From positions 107,095-171,094 of the forward strand of contig CAYPNT010000001.1 of the NCBI GenBank assembly GCA_964412235.1: 64,000 nt of DNA, given 5' to 3'. Under the pieces are notes generated by a model, which saw only the letters and a program-made list of their open reading frames with translations, did no database searches and was not told where the DNA came from. Origin of the DNA: JAYZQT01 sp964412235 (GTDB lineage: Bacteria > Pseudomonadota > Alphaproteobacteria > MPNO01 > UBA830). Both the position numbers and the translations under genes were made by a program. The first letter of the stretch is position 1. The number at the start of each line of letters is the position of its first letter. Positions 15,815 to 24,806 of the stretch are shown piece after piece.

Positions 15815-17236
15815 CTAAACCTCTCGTTCGTCGCGCACCCGCTTCGCTTTAAATTCGGTTTTGGGCAGTGTATTTGGTGGGAGTACTTCTACTACTGCAC
15901 GGATTTCGCAGTGTGTCCGAATCTTGTTCGCGACGGCGTTCGCTATTTCATCGCTTGTTTGGGCATGCTCTACCTGCACTTCCATGACACTTAGTCCGTC
16001 GGCATTTGTTTTTAGAAGAATTTCGAATTCATCCCCTACTCCATCAACTTCACGAACGGCTTGCTCCACTTGGCTTGGAAAAAATTTAATACCGCGCACG
16101 TTAATGAGATCGTCAGCCCGCCCGGTAAAAGAACCCATCGCTCGTACGTGATTTCGTCCGCAGTCACAAGTTTCTCGGTTATATGTCGTGTAATCACCAA
16201 CCAAAAAACGAAGCTGCGGAGAACTTTCCGAGTTTAGCGAGGTACATACGGTTAGTCCGCGCTTACCCTCGGCTATTACCTTCTTTGAGTCAGCATCTAC
16301 CAATTCCCATATTTGGATATCTTCCATCAGGTGGGTAAAAACCTGGTCACCGGTTTCAGAGTATGGACAGGTGAACCCGCCCGCGTGGGGTGATACTTCC
16401 GTGCAACCATAGAATTCAGCTGTACGGCACCCCCAGAGGGTTTCTATCCTTTCACGTGTCCGGTCTATGCCCATTGCAGGTTCGCCGCCAGTAAAAAGTG
16501 TCTTCACAGAACTTTTGGAGGGGTCTAGGCCCATGTCTTGCATTACCCGCCCGAGATAAAGTGCGTAGGACGGTGTGCCTGCAATGACGGTTGGTTTAAA
16601 ACGTTCAATAATTCCAGCCCGTGCCTTGGCATCCATGCCACCGCCGGGGATAACAGCGAGTTTTAAGCGGTCCGCTGCCACCATCACTCCCCACATCCAG
16701 ACATGGGGTCCAAAACCTACCATTGGAAACATTACGTCACCGGGGCGGATATCCATCGACCACATTGCCCGGGCGTTTGACCATTCCCAGTATTCTCGGT
16801 CAAGGTGCGTATAGCGAAACACCCGCGGCACGCCCGTTGAACCCGAAGACGAAAAAAGCATCCAACCGCGGCTATACCAATCCTCATCGCTGATAGTGGT
16901 ATAAGTACCATACGGTGGGTTTTCTGTGGCGTCCGCCATCATTTCTGATTTGTCGATGACCGGCCATTTTTCAAGGTCGGTAACACTTGCAATATCTGTT
17001 GGTAAGAGGCCTAGTCCATTAAACCGTGCACGATAAAAAGGGCTGTTTTCATATAAAAACGGGGTAACAGCTGCGAGTTTTTCATTTTGTATGGCAGTTA
17101 TTTCATCGCGCGAGGCAGTGTCGAGTTTCTGGGACCAGTATTTATCGTTTTCTGGTGCGTTAAAGTTGTGTCGATGCTTTTCAAGTACCCTAAGCCAGTT
17201 TTCACGGGATTTTGTTCTGCGATCATTCGTGCCCAT
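15815..17236 (-). CDS. Phenylacetate-CoA ligase-like aryl-CoA ligase
   Basis: A 473-residue AMP-forming acyl-CoA synthetase of the PaaK subgroup. The P-loop SSSGSTGVPRVF is near residue 130, followed by EFYGCTEVSPHAGG, the adenylate-binding LRFLVGDYTTY and the hinge GRADDLINVRGIKFFPSQVE. A small C-terminal domain ends in the catalytic-lysine region PKTEFKAKRV. A perfect AGGAGG ribosome site precedes ATG. The likely reaction is ATP-dependent activation of an aromatic acid to its CoA thioester. It could supply the CoA substrate for the di-iron oxygenase operon at 4982-12117. The acid used cannot be told from sequence. Confidence 0.85.
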   Translation of the reverse strand: MGTNDRRTKSRENWLRVLEKHRHNFNAPENDKYWSQKLDTASRDEITAIQNEKLAAVTPFLYENSPFYRARFNGLGLLPTDIASVTDLEKWPVIDKSEMMADATENPPYGTYTTISDEDWYSRGWMLFSSSGSTGVPRVFRYTHLDREYWEWSNARAMWSMDIRPGDVMFPMVGFGPHVWMWGVMVAADRLKLAVIPGGGMDAKARAGIIERFKPTVIAGTPSYALYLGRVMQDMGLDPSKSSVKTLFTGGEPAMGIDRTRERIETLWGCRTAEFYGCTEVSPHAGGFTCPYSETGDQVFTHLMEDIQIWELVDADSKKVIAEGKRGLTVCTSLNSESSPQLRFLVGDYTTYNRETCDCGRNHVRAMGSFTGRADDLINVRGIKFFPSQVEQAVREVDGVGDEFEILLKTNADGLSVMEVQVEHAQTSDEIANAVANKIRTHCEIRAVVEVLPPNTLPKTEFKAKRVRDEREV

Positions 17237-17347
17237 TCCTGCCTCCTGACAGATCGGTTCTAATGCTTACTTTAATTGACGGCAAGGCAGCTTGCGGCAT
17301 CGTGGTCTAGTGCGTAGTTTCGAACAGTAAACTAGGAAAGTATCTTT

Positions 17348-18463
17348 ATGCTCGTTAACAAAACTCCGCCCTTTCGAGCGGAACATATTGGTAGCCTCCT
17401 CCGGCCGCCCTCTATTCGGGAAGCATATCGCGCGTATAAGGCGGGAAAGATTGATAGTGTGCGTCTTGAGGATGTGCGCAGAGAAGCCATTCGCGATGCC
17501 GTAAAACTTCAGGAAGAAGTTGGGTTAAAAATTGTCACAGATGGAGAGTTTAGGCGGACGACGTATATTTCGCATTTTGTGGAGAGTTGTGATGGTCTTG
17601 ATTTTTGCCCCTCATCTTTCAGGTTTTATGATTCTACGGGAGGTAATCATGAGTTTTTAGCGCCCCGTTGTATTGGGAAAGTCCGGCGGTCCCAATCGCT
17701 TTCCGCAATAGAATTTGAATTTTTAAAGACGGTTACCAAGAGTACGATTAAATCCACTTATGCCTCCCCCGCTACCATGCACTTCTTAGGTGGAGCGCCA
17801 GATCCCGATCCCCAATTTTATGAAAGCGAAGACGAATTGTTTAACGATATTGCTGCGGCTTATTCTGACGATATTGCGGAGATTGCGGCCAAGGGTGCAA
17901 GATATATCACTCTTGATGACGTGCCCTTTCCAATGCTTTGCGATCCCTCGATACGCGGCCAGCTTGAAACTAACGGTAAAGACCCAGAACAACTGTTAGA
18001 TAAGTATATAGATCTCACTAACGCAAGTGTTTCCGATGTCCCCTCCGATATGACGGTTGGTCTCCATATGTGTCGGGGAAATCTTAAGGGTACGTGGCTA
18101 TCTCAAGGGAGCTACGACGTAGTAGCAGAAAAGCTTTTCAACAGGTTAAAGGTCGACGTTTTTTTTCTGGAGTATGATAGCGACCGCGCCGGTAGCTTTG
18201 AGCCACTCGCTTCTGTGCCCGATGACAAACATGTAGTACTCGGATTGGTATCATCGAAGGTACCAACTTTGGAAACTAGGGACGAATTAAAAACCAGGAT
18301 AAAGGAGGCTGCAAAATACGTCGACTTGGAACGATTAGCGATTAGCCCGCAATGTGGCTTCTCCTCTGCGGTTATTGGAAACCCAGTGTCGGTGGAGGAT
18401 CAGATCGCAAAACTAAGGCTTGTAGTAGAGGTTGCCGATGAAGTTTGGGGGAACTATACGTAG
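17348..18463 (+). CDS. MetE C-terminal-domain-like methyltransferase
   Basis: A 371-residue protein matching only the catalytic half of cobalamin-independent methionine synthase, like YxjG/YxjH-type proteins. It begins AEHIGSLLRPPSIREAY. The zinc ligands expected for the fold are present: His and Cys in GLHMCRGN, Glu in LEYDSDRAG and Cys in SPQCGFSSA. Such proteins transfer methyl groups to thiols. Full-length MetE needs an N-terminal half for folate, which is missing here. Position between a CoA ligase and a Rieske oxygenase raises the possibility of demethylation of a methylated aromatic or sulfur compound, but homocysteine methylation is equally possible. Confidence 0.75.
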   Translation: MLVNKTPPFRAEHIGSLLRPPSIREAYRAYKAGKIDSVRLEDVRREAIRDAVKLQEEVGLKIVTDGEFRRTTYISHFVESCDGLDFCPSSFRFYDSTGGNHEFLAPRCIGKVRRSQSLSAIEFEFLKTVTKSTIKSTYASPATMHFLGGAPDPDPQFYESEDELFNDIAAAYSDDIAEIAAKGARYITLDDVPFPMLCDPSIRGQLETNGKDPEQLLDKYIDLTNASVSDVPSDMTVGLHMCRGNLKGTWLSQGSYDVVAEKLFNRLKVDVFFLEYDSDRAGSFEPLASVPDDKHVVLGLVSSKVPTLETRDELKTRIKEAAKYVDLERLAISPQCGFSSAVIGNPVSVEDQIAKLRLVVEVADEVWGNYT

Positions 18464-18471
18464 TCAGTGGT

Positions 18472-19017
18472 TCAAAGGAACATAGTTAGGTTTTTGGCCA
18501 TTAAAACACTCTGGTCGAGCAGAATTTTCCGGCGATTGAGCATTAATTTACCGTTCACGCGTATAAGCGTATCCTCGCGTCGTCCTACGAGAAGATCAGT
18601 TTCAGTTTCGAGTCGATTACGATACACGATAAATCTGCAATTCGTGGTTAATTCGTTGTTTTCTTCAAAATTAATTATCGGCGTTGAAAGGCGGATATTG
18701 GTTACCAAATGGGAAATTCGAGAAATAGGCTCATCCGCCCAATGCACCCCCGTTTGAATTTGTCGTACTCGCTTGGTGAGGGTTATTTTATCGTCGTGAA
18801 ACCATGCAATATCGTTTTCCGCGGTCGTCTCTTTATCCTGATCTTCAAACGACACATTTTTGCGCATTGGCATCCAATACACGATGTTGTCGGTCAAAAG
18901 GTCCAGCCAAGCGTCATAGTTACGTTCATCTAGAAGATCCGCCTCTAAATAAAAGAAATCTTCTATTTCCCGCATTAGGTCTATATACGCAACGCGGTTT
19001 GGGCTCACGACATTCAT
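18472..19017 (-). CDS. Aromatic-ring-hydroxylating dioxygenase, beta subunit
   Basis: A 181-residue small subunit of the NTF2-like fold. It opens with IEDFFYLEADLLDERNYDAWLDLL and contains the WFHDDKITLTKRV block common to these subunits. It is structural, forming the alpha3-beta3 assembly with the large subunit encoded 10 bp upstream (19028-20368). It converges on the MetE-like gene with an 8-bp gap. No ferredoxin or reductase gene is adjacent. Confidence 0.85.
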   Translation of the reverse strand: MNVVSPNRVAYIDLMREIEDFFYLEADLLDERNYDAWLDLLTDNIVYWMPMRKNVSFEDQDKETTAENDIAWFHDDKITLTKRVRQIQTGVHWADEPISRISHLVTNIRLSTPIINFEENNELTTNCRFIVYRNRLETETDLLVGRREDTLIRVNGKLMLNRRKILLDQSVLMAKNLTMFL

Positions 19018-19027
19018 TCTGATCTAC

Positions 19028-20368
19028 TCATATTGGCTTCTCGCAGCGTGTTTTCTGGGCGTCAATCAACTCACTCCACGACCCCAAATCCATATATTCT
19101 GCCCACCGCTGATAAAATGCGCGTGGGTTCTGCTCACTGGTAACCGGATGTTCGGTCACAATTCCGGGTACGGTTTTATGTTTTCCGCTGACCCCAAGCC
19201 CTGCCTTGTAATGATATGGTTTGCGCCGCGCGATCGTTCCTTCGCTCGCCGCTGTAGCATAATTCCAGTTTTCCATGTCGTCCTGTTCTGTCATACCCGC
19301 AGGACCCGCGTAGCGGATATAGTAGTCTCGCAGAAACTGTTTGACCTCATTAGGCGCTTCCTTATCAACGAAATAAACTCTCCACATTTCTGTCTCATTG
19401 GCGCTGCGGGGGTGAGAAACTAGGAGTGTACGCGGTTGTTGGGCATGAAAGGACATATTTGGAAAGATAGTACCGACAACGGGGCAGGTGCCGGCATTTT
19501 CGCCCAAGTTTTTCAGCCGCTGATTCCAACAATGTTGAAAATATTCCGATGTTATTTTGGATTCGGAATATTCTGCACGCGTCTGGCTTAGGGGTACCAC
19601 TCCAAAAAATACCCCATGACCCTGGGGGTAGGCGGTCAATATCAGTTTGCCATAGTCGTCCCGTCGGCCCTCTTTGCCACTTGGCCCAAGGCGAACTAAA
19701 TCAACCGAGCGGTGACTTACTACATGCAAGGCATCACCTGCAAAATTCTCGGCTATAAATTTCCAATTGCATGGCACAATCCATTTCTGAACACTACCAA
19801 GAAGCTCAGTACCGCTGTCACTTCCGTCCCATGCGCAAAGGCCGTGATCAAATGCAAATCTTGCATCCCCTAGATAATCTTCAAACGAAGGAGCTTCCTT
19901 GTCCCAGGTGGCCCATATTGTCCCCATATACTGGCCAATTTGGGCCACTTCAATAAGCCCCCATTCTGATTTATCGAACGGTGGCTGGTATGCGTTTTCA
20001 TAATCTTGTACGCCAACTAATTGGCCGTCAGTGGCAAAGCTCCATGCATGGTAGGGACACGTAAAAGTTCGGGTGTTTCCTTCGTCGTAACGGCATACTT
20101 TCATACCCCGATGCGTGCAGCTATTTAAGAAAACATGTATGTCGCCTGCTTGGTCACGTGTGAGAATAACCGATTCCTCGCCCATCTTGGAGGCAAAAAA
20201 ATCACCGGGCTTCTTAATCTGGCTTTCATGACCTACATACAGCCATGAGCGCGTAAAAATTTTTACCTTTTCCTCTTCATAAATGTTTTCATTTACGAAA
20301 ATTTCGCGGCTGATTTCACCATCAGTTGTATTAACCAGGTCACAAGCGGAAATGTCCGTACTTTTCAT
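19028..20368 (-). CDS. Aromatic-ring-hydroxylating dioxygenase, Rieske alpha subunit
   Basis: A 446-residue catalytic subunit. The Rieske [2Fe-2S] motif is Cys-x-His (CTHRG) plus Cys-x2-His (CPYHAW). The mononuclear iron site lies in ENFAGDALHVVSHRS: Asp, then His-x3-His. Naphthalene dioxygenase has His-x4-His, so this spacing is one residue shorter, a variation seen in other Rieske oxygenases. The enzyme dihydroxylates an aromatic ring using NAD(P)H-derived electrons. Its reductase is probably the BenC-like protein at 8198-9229 or one outside the window. The substrate is unknown; a carboxylated aromatic is likely by context. Confidence 0.88.
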   Translation of the reverse strand: MKSTDISACDLVNTTDGEISREIFVNENIYEEEKVKIFTRSWLYVGHESQIKKPGDFFASKMGEESVILTRDQAGDIHVFLNSCTHRGMKVCRYDEGNTRTFTCPYHAWSFATDGQLVGVQDYENAYQPPFDKSEWGLIEVAQIGQYMGTIWATWDKEAPSFEDYLGDARFAFDHGLCAWDGSDSGTELLGSVQKWIVPCNWKFIAENFAGDALHVVSHRSVDLVRLGPSGKEGRRDDYGKLILTAYPQGHGVFFGVVPLSQTRAEYSESKITSEYFQHCWNQRLKNLGENAGTCPVVGTIFPNMSFHAQQPRTLLVSHPRSANETEMWRVYFVDKEAPNEVKQFLRDYYIRYAGPAGMTEQDDMENWNYATAASEGTIARRKPYHYKAGLGVSGKHKTVPGIVTEHPVTSEQNPRAFYQRWAEYMDLGSWSELIDAQKTRCEKPI

Positions 20369-20399
20369 AAAACCCTCTTTTTGACGCGTGCCTATCCGA

Positions 20400-21194
20400 T
20401 CACGGAACTATTTTGTCCAGCATTTGCTGAGCTAAAGCGGCGCCCGGCGCGGTAATGCCTAATTCATTTGCGTATTTTAATCCAAGCTCCAGGTCTTTAT
20501 AGAAGACCTTTCGAGAATGGGACCCAAAGGCTCGGCTGGACCAATTGTCGGCCATTTTGCTTTGTGCCATCCCGTCGTTTATCACCTGCTCCAGAACTTC
20601 TGCCTCAAGCCCTGATGTTGTGCCGAGTCGCATGCCTTCGTATGCGGCCATCATGTTGATTGATATTATAATTTGGTGAGCGAGTTTTGCACGTATACCC
20701 GCGCCCACGTCACCGACATGCTGAATTTTTTGACCGGACGTTTCAAAAAGCGGTCGACATTTATCAACTATGGCTCTTGGTCCACCAACCATATACGACA
20801 TGGTTTTGTTTTTTGCGCCTATTTCACTTCCACTAACCGGCGCATCTATAAGACTAACAGCGTGACGCTCTGACTTTGCTGCTAGATTTTCTATTGTAGA
20901 AGGCCCGACCGTGCTGTGAACGACTATGATTGCCCCGGGTTGTGCGGTCGATAATAATCCGTCAGAGCCTAGTACCACATTTTCGAGCTGTTCATCGTTC
21001 AAAACACACACCTGAATTATCTCAGCTTCGGCTGCAACGTCGGAACAGGACGTAGCCATGCGTGCGCCGGTGGCTGCTACTTCTTCCATGGGGCCAACGC
21101 GAACATCAAATACCTTTAGATCAAACCCCCCTTGGGCGATGTTTACAGCGAGGTACTTCCCTTGCATTCCGAGACCAATAAAACCAGTTTTCAA
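20400..21194 (-). CDS. 3-hydroxyisobutyrate dehydrogenase-family NAD(P)-binding oxidoreductase
   Basis: A 264-residue beta-hydroxyacid dehydrogenase. The Rossmann motif GFIGLGMQG is at the N-terminus, the substrate loop DAPVSGSEIGAKNKT is typical, and the catalytic lysine lies in GAGIRAKLAHQ. In many relatives the residue four after this lysine is Asn; here it is Gln, which may alter specificity. It is about 30 residues shorter than usual family members. It sits 31 bp downstream of the Rieske alpha gene and is transcribed in the same direction ahead of it, so it is likely the first gene of that operon. The substrate is unknown. Confidence 0.8.
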   Translation of the reverse strand: MKTGFIGLGMQGKYLAVNIAQGGFDLKVFDVRVGPMEEVAATGARMATSCSDVAAEAEIIQVCVLNDEQLENVVLGSDGLLSTAQPGAIIVVHSTVGPSTIENLAAKSERHAVSLIDAPVSGSEIGAKNKTMSYMVGGPRAIVDKCRPLFETSGQKIQHVGDVGAGIRAKLAHQIIISINMMAAYEGMRLGTTSGLEAEVLEQVINDGMAQSKMADNWSSRAFGSHSRKVFYKDLELGLKYANELGITAPGAALAQQMLDKIVP

Positions 21195-21323
21195 TTACCA
21201 AATCCCTTTGTCAAAAAACTATTATAACTTTTCTAATTGTCCCCTGTTGACTCCTAAATTATCACGCACTTCAATTAAATAATTCGGTGCCTGAATATAG
21301 GTCGAATAGATAAAGGGATCAAA

Positions 21324-22394
21324 ATGCCAGTAAATGGGTTTTCAGTATTCGATGGGGATGGTCACGTCCTGGAAAACGACGATGAGATAGCAAATTACTT
21401 TGAGGGTGACTTCGCTGACCTGCAAAGATTTAAAACGTTTGGCGTTTGGCCTAGCCTCGATGGTTGGGCCCGTGGTTTTATAATGAGTTCAAATGACGAT
21501 GAACCTCGCCGCTACACACATACCGACGCGGAGGTTTGGGGTGAGATGCTGGATATTATCGGTGCTGAAGGTACGGTCCTATATCCCACAGCGGGGCTTG
21601 CGGCGGGATTAATATCTGACCCAAAATGGGCCGTTGCTACGATCGTGGCTTATAATAACTGGCTTGAGGACCGTTATACCAGGAAGGATGAAAGACTTTA
21701 CGGCGCAGGGTTGGTGCCAGTTCAAGATCCAGCCGCGGCTGTTAAGGAGATAGAGCGCTGTGCTAAAAAACGGGTCCGGTTTCCCGCAATGATGCTGCCA
21801 TCGCAAACTTATCTCGGCAAAACCTACGGCGATGAATTCTTTTGGCCAATCTTCGAAGCAGCTGAGCAAAATAACATACCGCTCGCGATACACGGAGGAC
21901 CTAGTCGCGGAATGGGCTTTGATCACTTTCGTGAATTTGTAAAAGTACATACTCTTGAACACCCATTTCCACTTATGGTCCAGCTAACCGATATAATTTT
22001 TTCTGGCGTATGGGACGCCTTTCCTAAGCTTAAAATAGCATTTCTGGAAGGTGGCGCTACCTGGGTACCGTTCATGATGGATAGGCTCGATTACGAGTAT
22101 GAGTCGGTTTTCGGAGCTGCGAGCCGCCAGAAACTGACGAAACGGCCTTCGGATTATTTCAGAGAGGGTGATAATTTTTGGGTCGCTATGGAGCTCGGCG
22201 AGCGGAATCTAAAATACACGATTGACGCTATCGGGCCAGATCGAATTCTTTATGCGTCGGATTATCCGCACGAGCCCACAGAGGAAGATCTAACCACAGA
22301 ATTGCCGGACTTTCTTGAAAATAATTCCTTTTCTGATGAGGTTAAACGTAAGCTCGTACACGATAATATGATTAACTTCTATAATCTTCACTAG
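21324..22394 (+). CDS. ACMSD-type amidohydrolase/decarboxylase family protein
   Basis: A 356-residue metal-dependent TIM-barrel of the amidohydrolase-2 family, which includes ACMS and gamma-resorcylate decarboxylases and hydrolases. The N-terminal metal motif is changed to Asp10-x-Asp12-x-His14 (FDGDGHV). Later elements are IHGGPSRGMG, LEGGATWVPFMMDRLDYEYE and the final metal aspartate in YASDYPHEP. It is divergent from the dehydrogenase gene (129 bp apart). In aromatic pathways such proteins decarboxylate or hydrolyse ring-cleavage products, which fits the surroundings. Confidence 0.82.
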   Translation: MPVNGFSVFDGDGHVLENDDEIANYFEGDFADLQRFKTFGVWPSLDGWARGFIMSSNDDEPRRYTHTDAEVWGEMLDIIGAEGTVLYPTAGLAAGLISDPKWAVATIVAYNNWLEDRYTRKDERLYGAGLVPVQDPAAAVKEIERCAKKRVRFPAMMLPSQTYLGKTYGDEFFWPIFEAAEQNNIPLAIHGGPSRGMGFDHFREFVKVHTLEHPFPLMVQLTDIIFSGVWDAFPKLKIAFLEGGATWVPFMMDRLDYEYESVFGAASRQKLTKRPSDYFREGDNFWVAMELGERNLKYTIDAIGPDRILYASDYPHEPTEEDLTTELPDFLENNSFSDEVKRKLVHDNMINFYNLH

Positions 22395-22671
22395 GAAAAC
22401 CTGTCTCGTTAATCTTTCCGTGTGTACTTTCGTAGGGACTGGCTATGTTTCGAGATAAAGCCCATTGCTTTATTATATTAGGACCTCGGCCACATTTACC
22501 ATTAACGTTATTTTCTTGACGCCATAACGAAGCCCCCTTAGGTTCCCTTTCGCCCCAGACAAATAATGTTTGTCAAACGCTTACGGGTGTCCGTCAGTCC
22601 GCGCAGATGCGCGCGCTGGCGCTGTTTGTGTTGGGTGAAATTTTGAACAGTCGTTGGATTTGTTTAGACAT

Positions 22672-24048
22672 ATGTTTGATGGACTTACAGATCGTTTTGG
22701 GGACATATTTGACAGCCTCAAAAAACGTGGGGCTTTATCGGAGAGTGATGTTGGGTCTGCCATGCGGGAGATTCGTGTCGCTCTGCTAGAGGCCGACGTT
22801 GCCTTACCGGTGGTTAAGGATTTTATTGATGAGGTGAGAGAAAGAGCCGTTGGTGAGGAAGTTCTACGTTCTGTGACGCCTGGTCAACAAGTGGTTAAGA
22901 TCGTTAATGACTATCTTGTAGAAATGCTGGGGTCCGCAGTTGATGAGTTTGAGATCCGTGCGGCTCCACCAGCGGCCGTTATGATGGTCGGCCTCCAGGG
23001 TTCAGGCAAAACGACGACGTCTGCTAAAGTTGCAAAGCGGATCCAAGAAAAACAAGCAAAAAAAGTTTTGATGGCGTCACTTGATGTTCGACGTCCTGCG
23101 GCACAACAGCAACTAGAAATTCTAGGTCGGCAAGCACTCGTGCAGACACTGCCTATTTTACCGTTGCAGACGCCGAAAATGATTGCTGATCGAGCACTGA
23201 CTGTGGCGAAAAACGAGGGCTACGATGTTTTGATTCTTGATACCGCTGGAAGGCTACACGTTGATGACGAACTAATGTCAGAGGCGGCCGATGTCCGTGA
23301 CGTTGTTCGTCCCGCCGAAATACTTCTTGTTGCCGATTCGATGACTGGTCAAGACGCAGTAAACGTTGCGGAAACCTTTAACAAACAACTTAAACTTACC
23401 GGTATTGTATTAACCCGGGTTGACGGCGATGCGCGGGGCGGCGCAGCCTTGTCCATGAGGGCAGTGACTGGCACACCCATTCGGTTGATGGGTACAGGCG
23501 AAAACCTAGAGGCATTGGAAACATTTCACCCTGATCGCATTGCCTCTCGAATTCTCGGAATGGGTGACGTAGTTAGCCTGGTTGAAAAGGCGTCCGAACT
23601 TGTTGAGCAGGATGAGGCCGAACGCTTAATGAAAAAAATGGAGGCCGGTAGCTTTGATTTAGATGATTTTGCTGCACAGCTGCGTCAGTTGAGAAAGATG
23701 GGGGGGTTGACGGGTGTTATGGGTTTGTTGCCTGGAGTGAAGAAAGCGCAGGCGCAAATGGCCGCCGCGAATATTGACGATAAAACGGTTGTGTACCAAG
23801 AGGCTATAATAAGTTCTATGACCTTTGTGGAGAGGAAGAAACCAGATCTTATAAAGGCTTCCCGCAAACGGCGTATCGCAGCTGGTTCGGGTAGATCTGT
23901 CCAGGATGTCAACAAACTCTTGAAACAGTATCAGGAAATGACACGCATGATGAAGAAAATGAAGAAAATGGGAAAGAAAGGTCTAATGCGCTCGGGTGCG
24001 CTTGGCATGATGCCTTCGGGAATGCCGCCCGGGCCAGGCGTTAGATAG
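22672..24048 (+). CDS. ffh: Signal recognition particle protein Ffh
   Basis: A 458-residue SRP54 homologue. I chose ATG 22672 (MFDGLTDRFGDIFDSL), the conserved Ffh start, over an in-frame TTG six codons upstream. The NG domain has GLQGSGKTTT near residue 107, DVRRPAAQQQL, DTAGRLHVD and TRVDGDARGG. The M domain that binds 4.5S RNA and signal peptides ends in the methionine- and lysine-rich segment MTRMMKKMKKMGKKG. It opens the ffh-rpsP-rimM-trmD-rplS run. No SRP RNA was recognised in the window. Confidence 0.95.
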   Translation: MFDGLTDRFGDIFDSLKKRGALSESDVGSAMREIRVALLEADVALPVVKDFIDEVRERAVGEEVLRSVTPGQQVVKIVNDYLVEMLGSAVDEFEIRAAPPAAVMMVGLQGSGKTTTSAKVAKRIQEKQAKKVLMASLDVRRPAAQQQLEILGRQALVQTLPILPLQTPKMIADRALTVAKNEGYDVLILDTAGRLHVDDELMSEAADVRDVVRPAEILLVADSMTGQDAVNVAETFNKQLKLTGIVLTRVDGDARGGAALSMRAVTGTPIRLMGTGENLEALETFHPDRIASRILGMGDVVSLVEKASELVEQDEAERLMKKMEAGSFDLDDFAAQLRQLRKMGGLTGVMGLLPGVKKAQAQMAAANIDDKTVVYQEAIISSMTFVERKKPDLIKASRKRRIAAGSGRSVQDVNKLLKQYQEMTRMMKKMKKMGKKGLMRSGALGMMPSGMPPGPGVR

Positions 24049-24112
24049 GCGCAGGCGTGGCGCCTTGAGGCTTTATAAATTAACTGCGATTAAATGGAGG
24101 GTCTAAAACCTA

Positions 24113-24663
24113 ATGTCGCTTAAACTCAGACTGTCACGAGGGGGAGCAAAAAAGCGCCCTTATTATAGAATAGTTGTTGCGGATACCCGTATGCCACGGG
24201 ACGGGCGTTTTATAGAACGCGTTGGTACCTATAATCCAATGCTACCGCAGGATCATCCCGATCGCGTTAAACTAAATGACGAACGAATAAAACATTGGTT
24301 AGGTGTCGGTGCAAAACCGTCGGATCGTGTTGCTAAGTTTCTTGGGCAGGCCGAAATTATCACTATGCCCCCTATTCGAGAGACCCCAAAGAAAAGTGCT
24401 CCACGCGCAAAAACTATGGAGCGTATGAAAGAAGCTGAAGAAGCGGCAAAAGCAAAGGCAGCGGCTGAGGCGGAGGAGCCTGCGGCTGAGGAAGCACCAG
24501 CAGAAGAGGCAGCGGCTGAGGCGGAGGAGCCTGCGGCTGAGGAAGCACCAGCAGAAGAGGCAGCGGCTGGGGCGGAGGAGCCTGCGGCTGAGGAAGCACC
24601 AGCAGAAGAGGCAGCGGCTGAGGCGGAGGAGCCTGCGGCTGAGGAAGCACCAGCAGAAGAGGC
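24113..24663 (+). CDS. rpsP: 30S ribosomal protein S16 with Ala/Glu repeat tail, 3' end lost in gap
   Basis: Residues 1 to about 82 are a complete S16 (MSLKLRLSRGGAKKRPYYRI to about AEII). A charged linker (TPKKSAPRAKTMERMKEAEE) leads into a tail of 17-residue repeats of the type EAEEPAAEEAPAEEAAA, encoded by four 51-bp units. The sequence then enters a 100-N gap, so the tail length, stop codon and reading frame beyond 24663 are unknown. The stop seen at 24776 depends on the arbitrary gap length. Alphaproteobacterial S16 often has an acidic or Ala-rich tail. Confidence 0.92.
24461..24663 (+). repeat. Tandem 51-bp repeats in rpsP, four visible copies
   Basis: Units start at 24461, 24512, 24563 and 24614. 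The fourth lacks only its last base before the N run. The copies are identical apart from one A-to-G change in the third (GAG to GGG, Glu to Gly). Near-perfect DNA identity indicates recent expansion or gene conversion, and explains why assembly broke at this point. The true copy number is unknown. Confidence 0.95.
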
Positions 24664-24763
24664 NNNNNNNNNNNNNNNNNNNNNNNNNNNNNNNNNNNNN
24701 NNNNNNNNNNNNNNNNNNNNNNNNNNNNNNNNNNNNNNNNNNNNNNNNNNNNNNNNNNNNNNN
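24664..24763. other. Assembly gap, exactly 100 N
   Basis: One hundred undetermined bases, the conventional placeholder for a gap of unknown size. It lies inside the rpsP repeat tail and removes the end of rpsP and possibly the true start of rimM. Confidence 0.99.
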
Positions 24764-24806
24764 AACACAAATACATAATATCCGAAGTGCGTCTGTTATA
24801 TCCTCG

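Noticed and set aside
22395..22671. Small gene or SRP RNA upstream of ffh
   Set aside because: Only a short CGCGCA/TGCGCG hairpin and a weak TTGACG box were seen; no conserved SRP RNA loop and no convincing frame.
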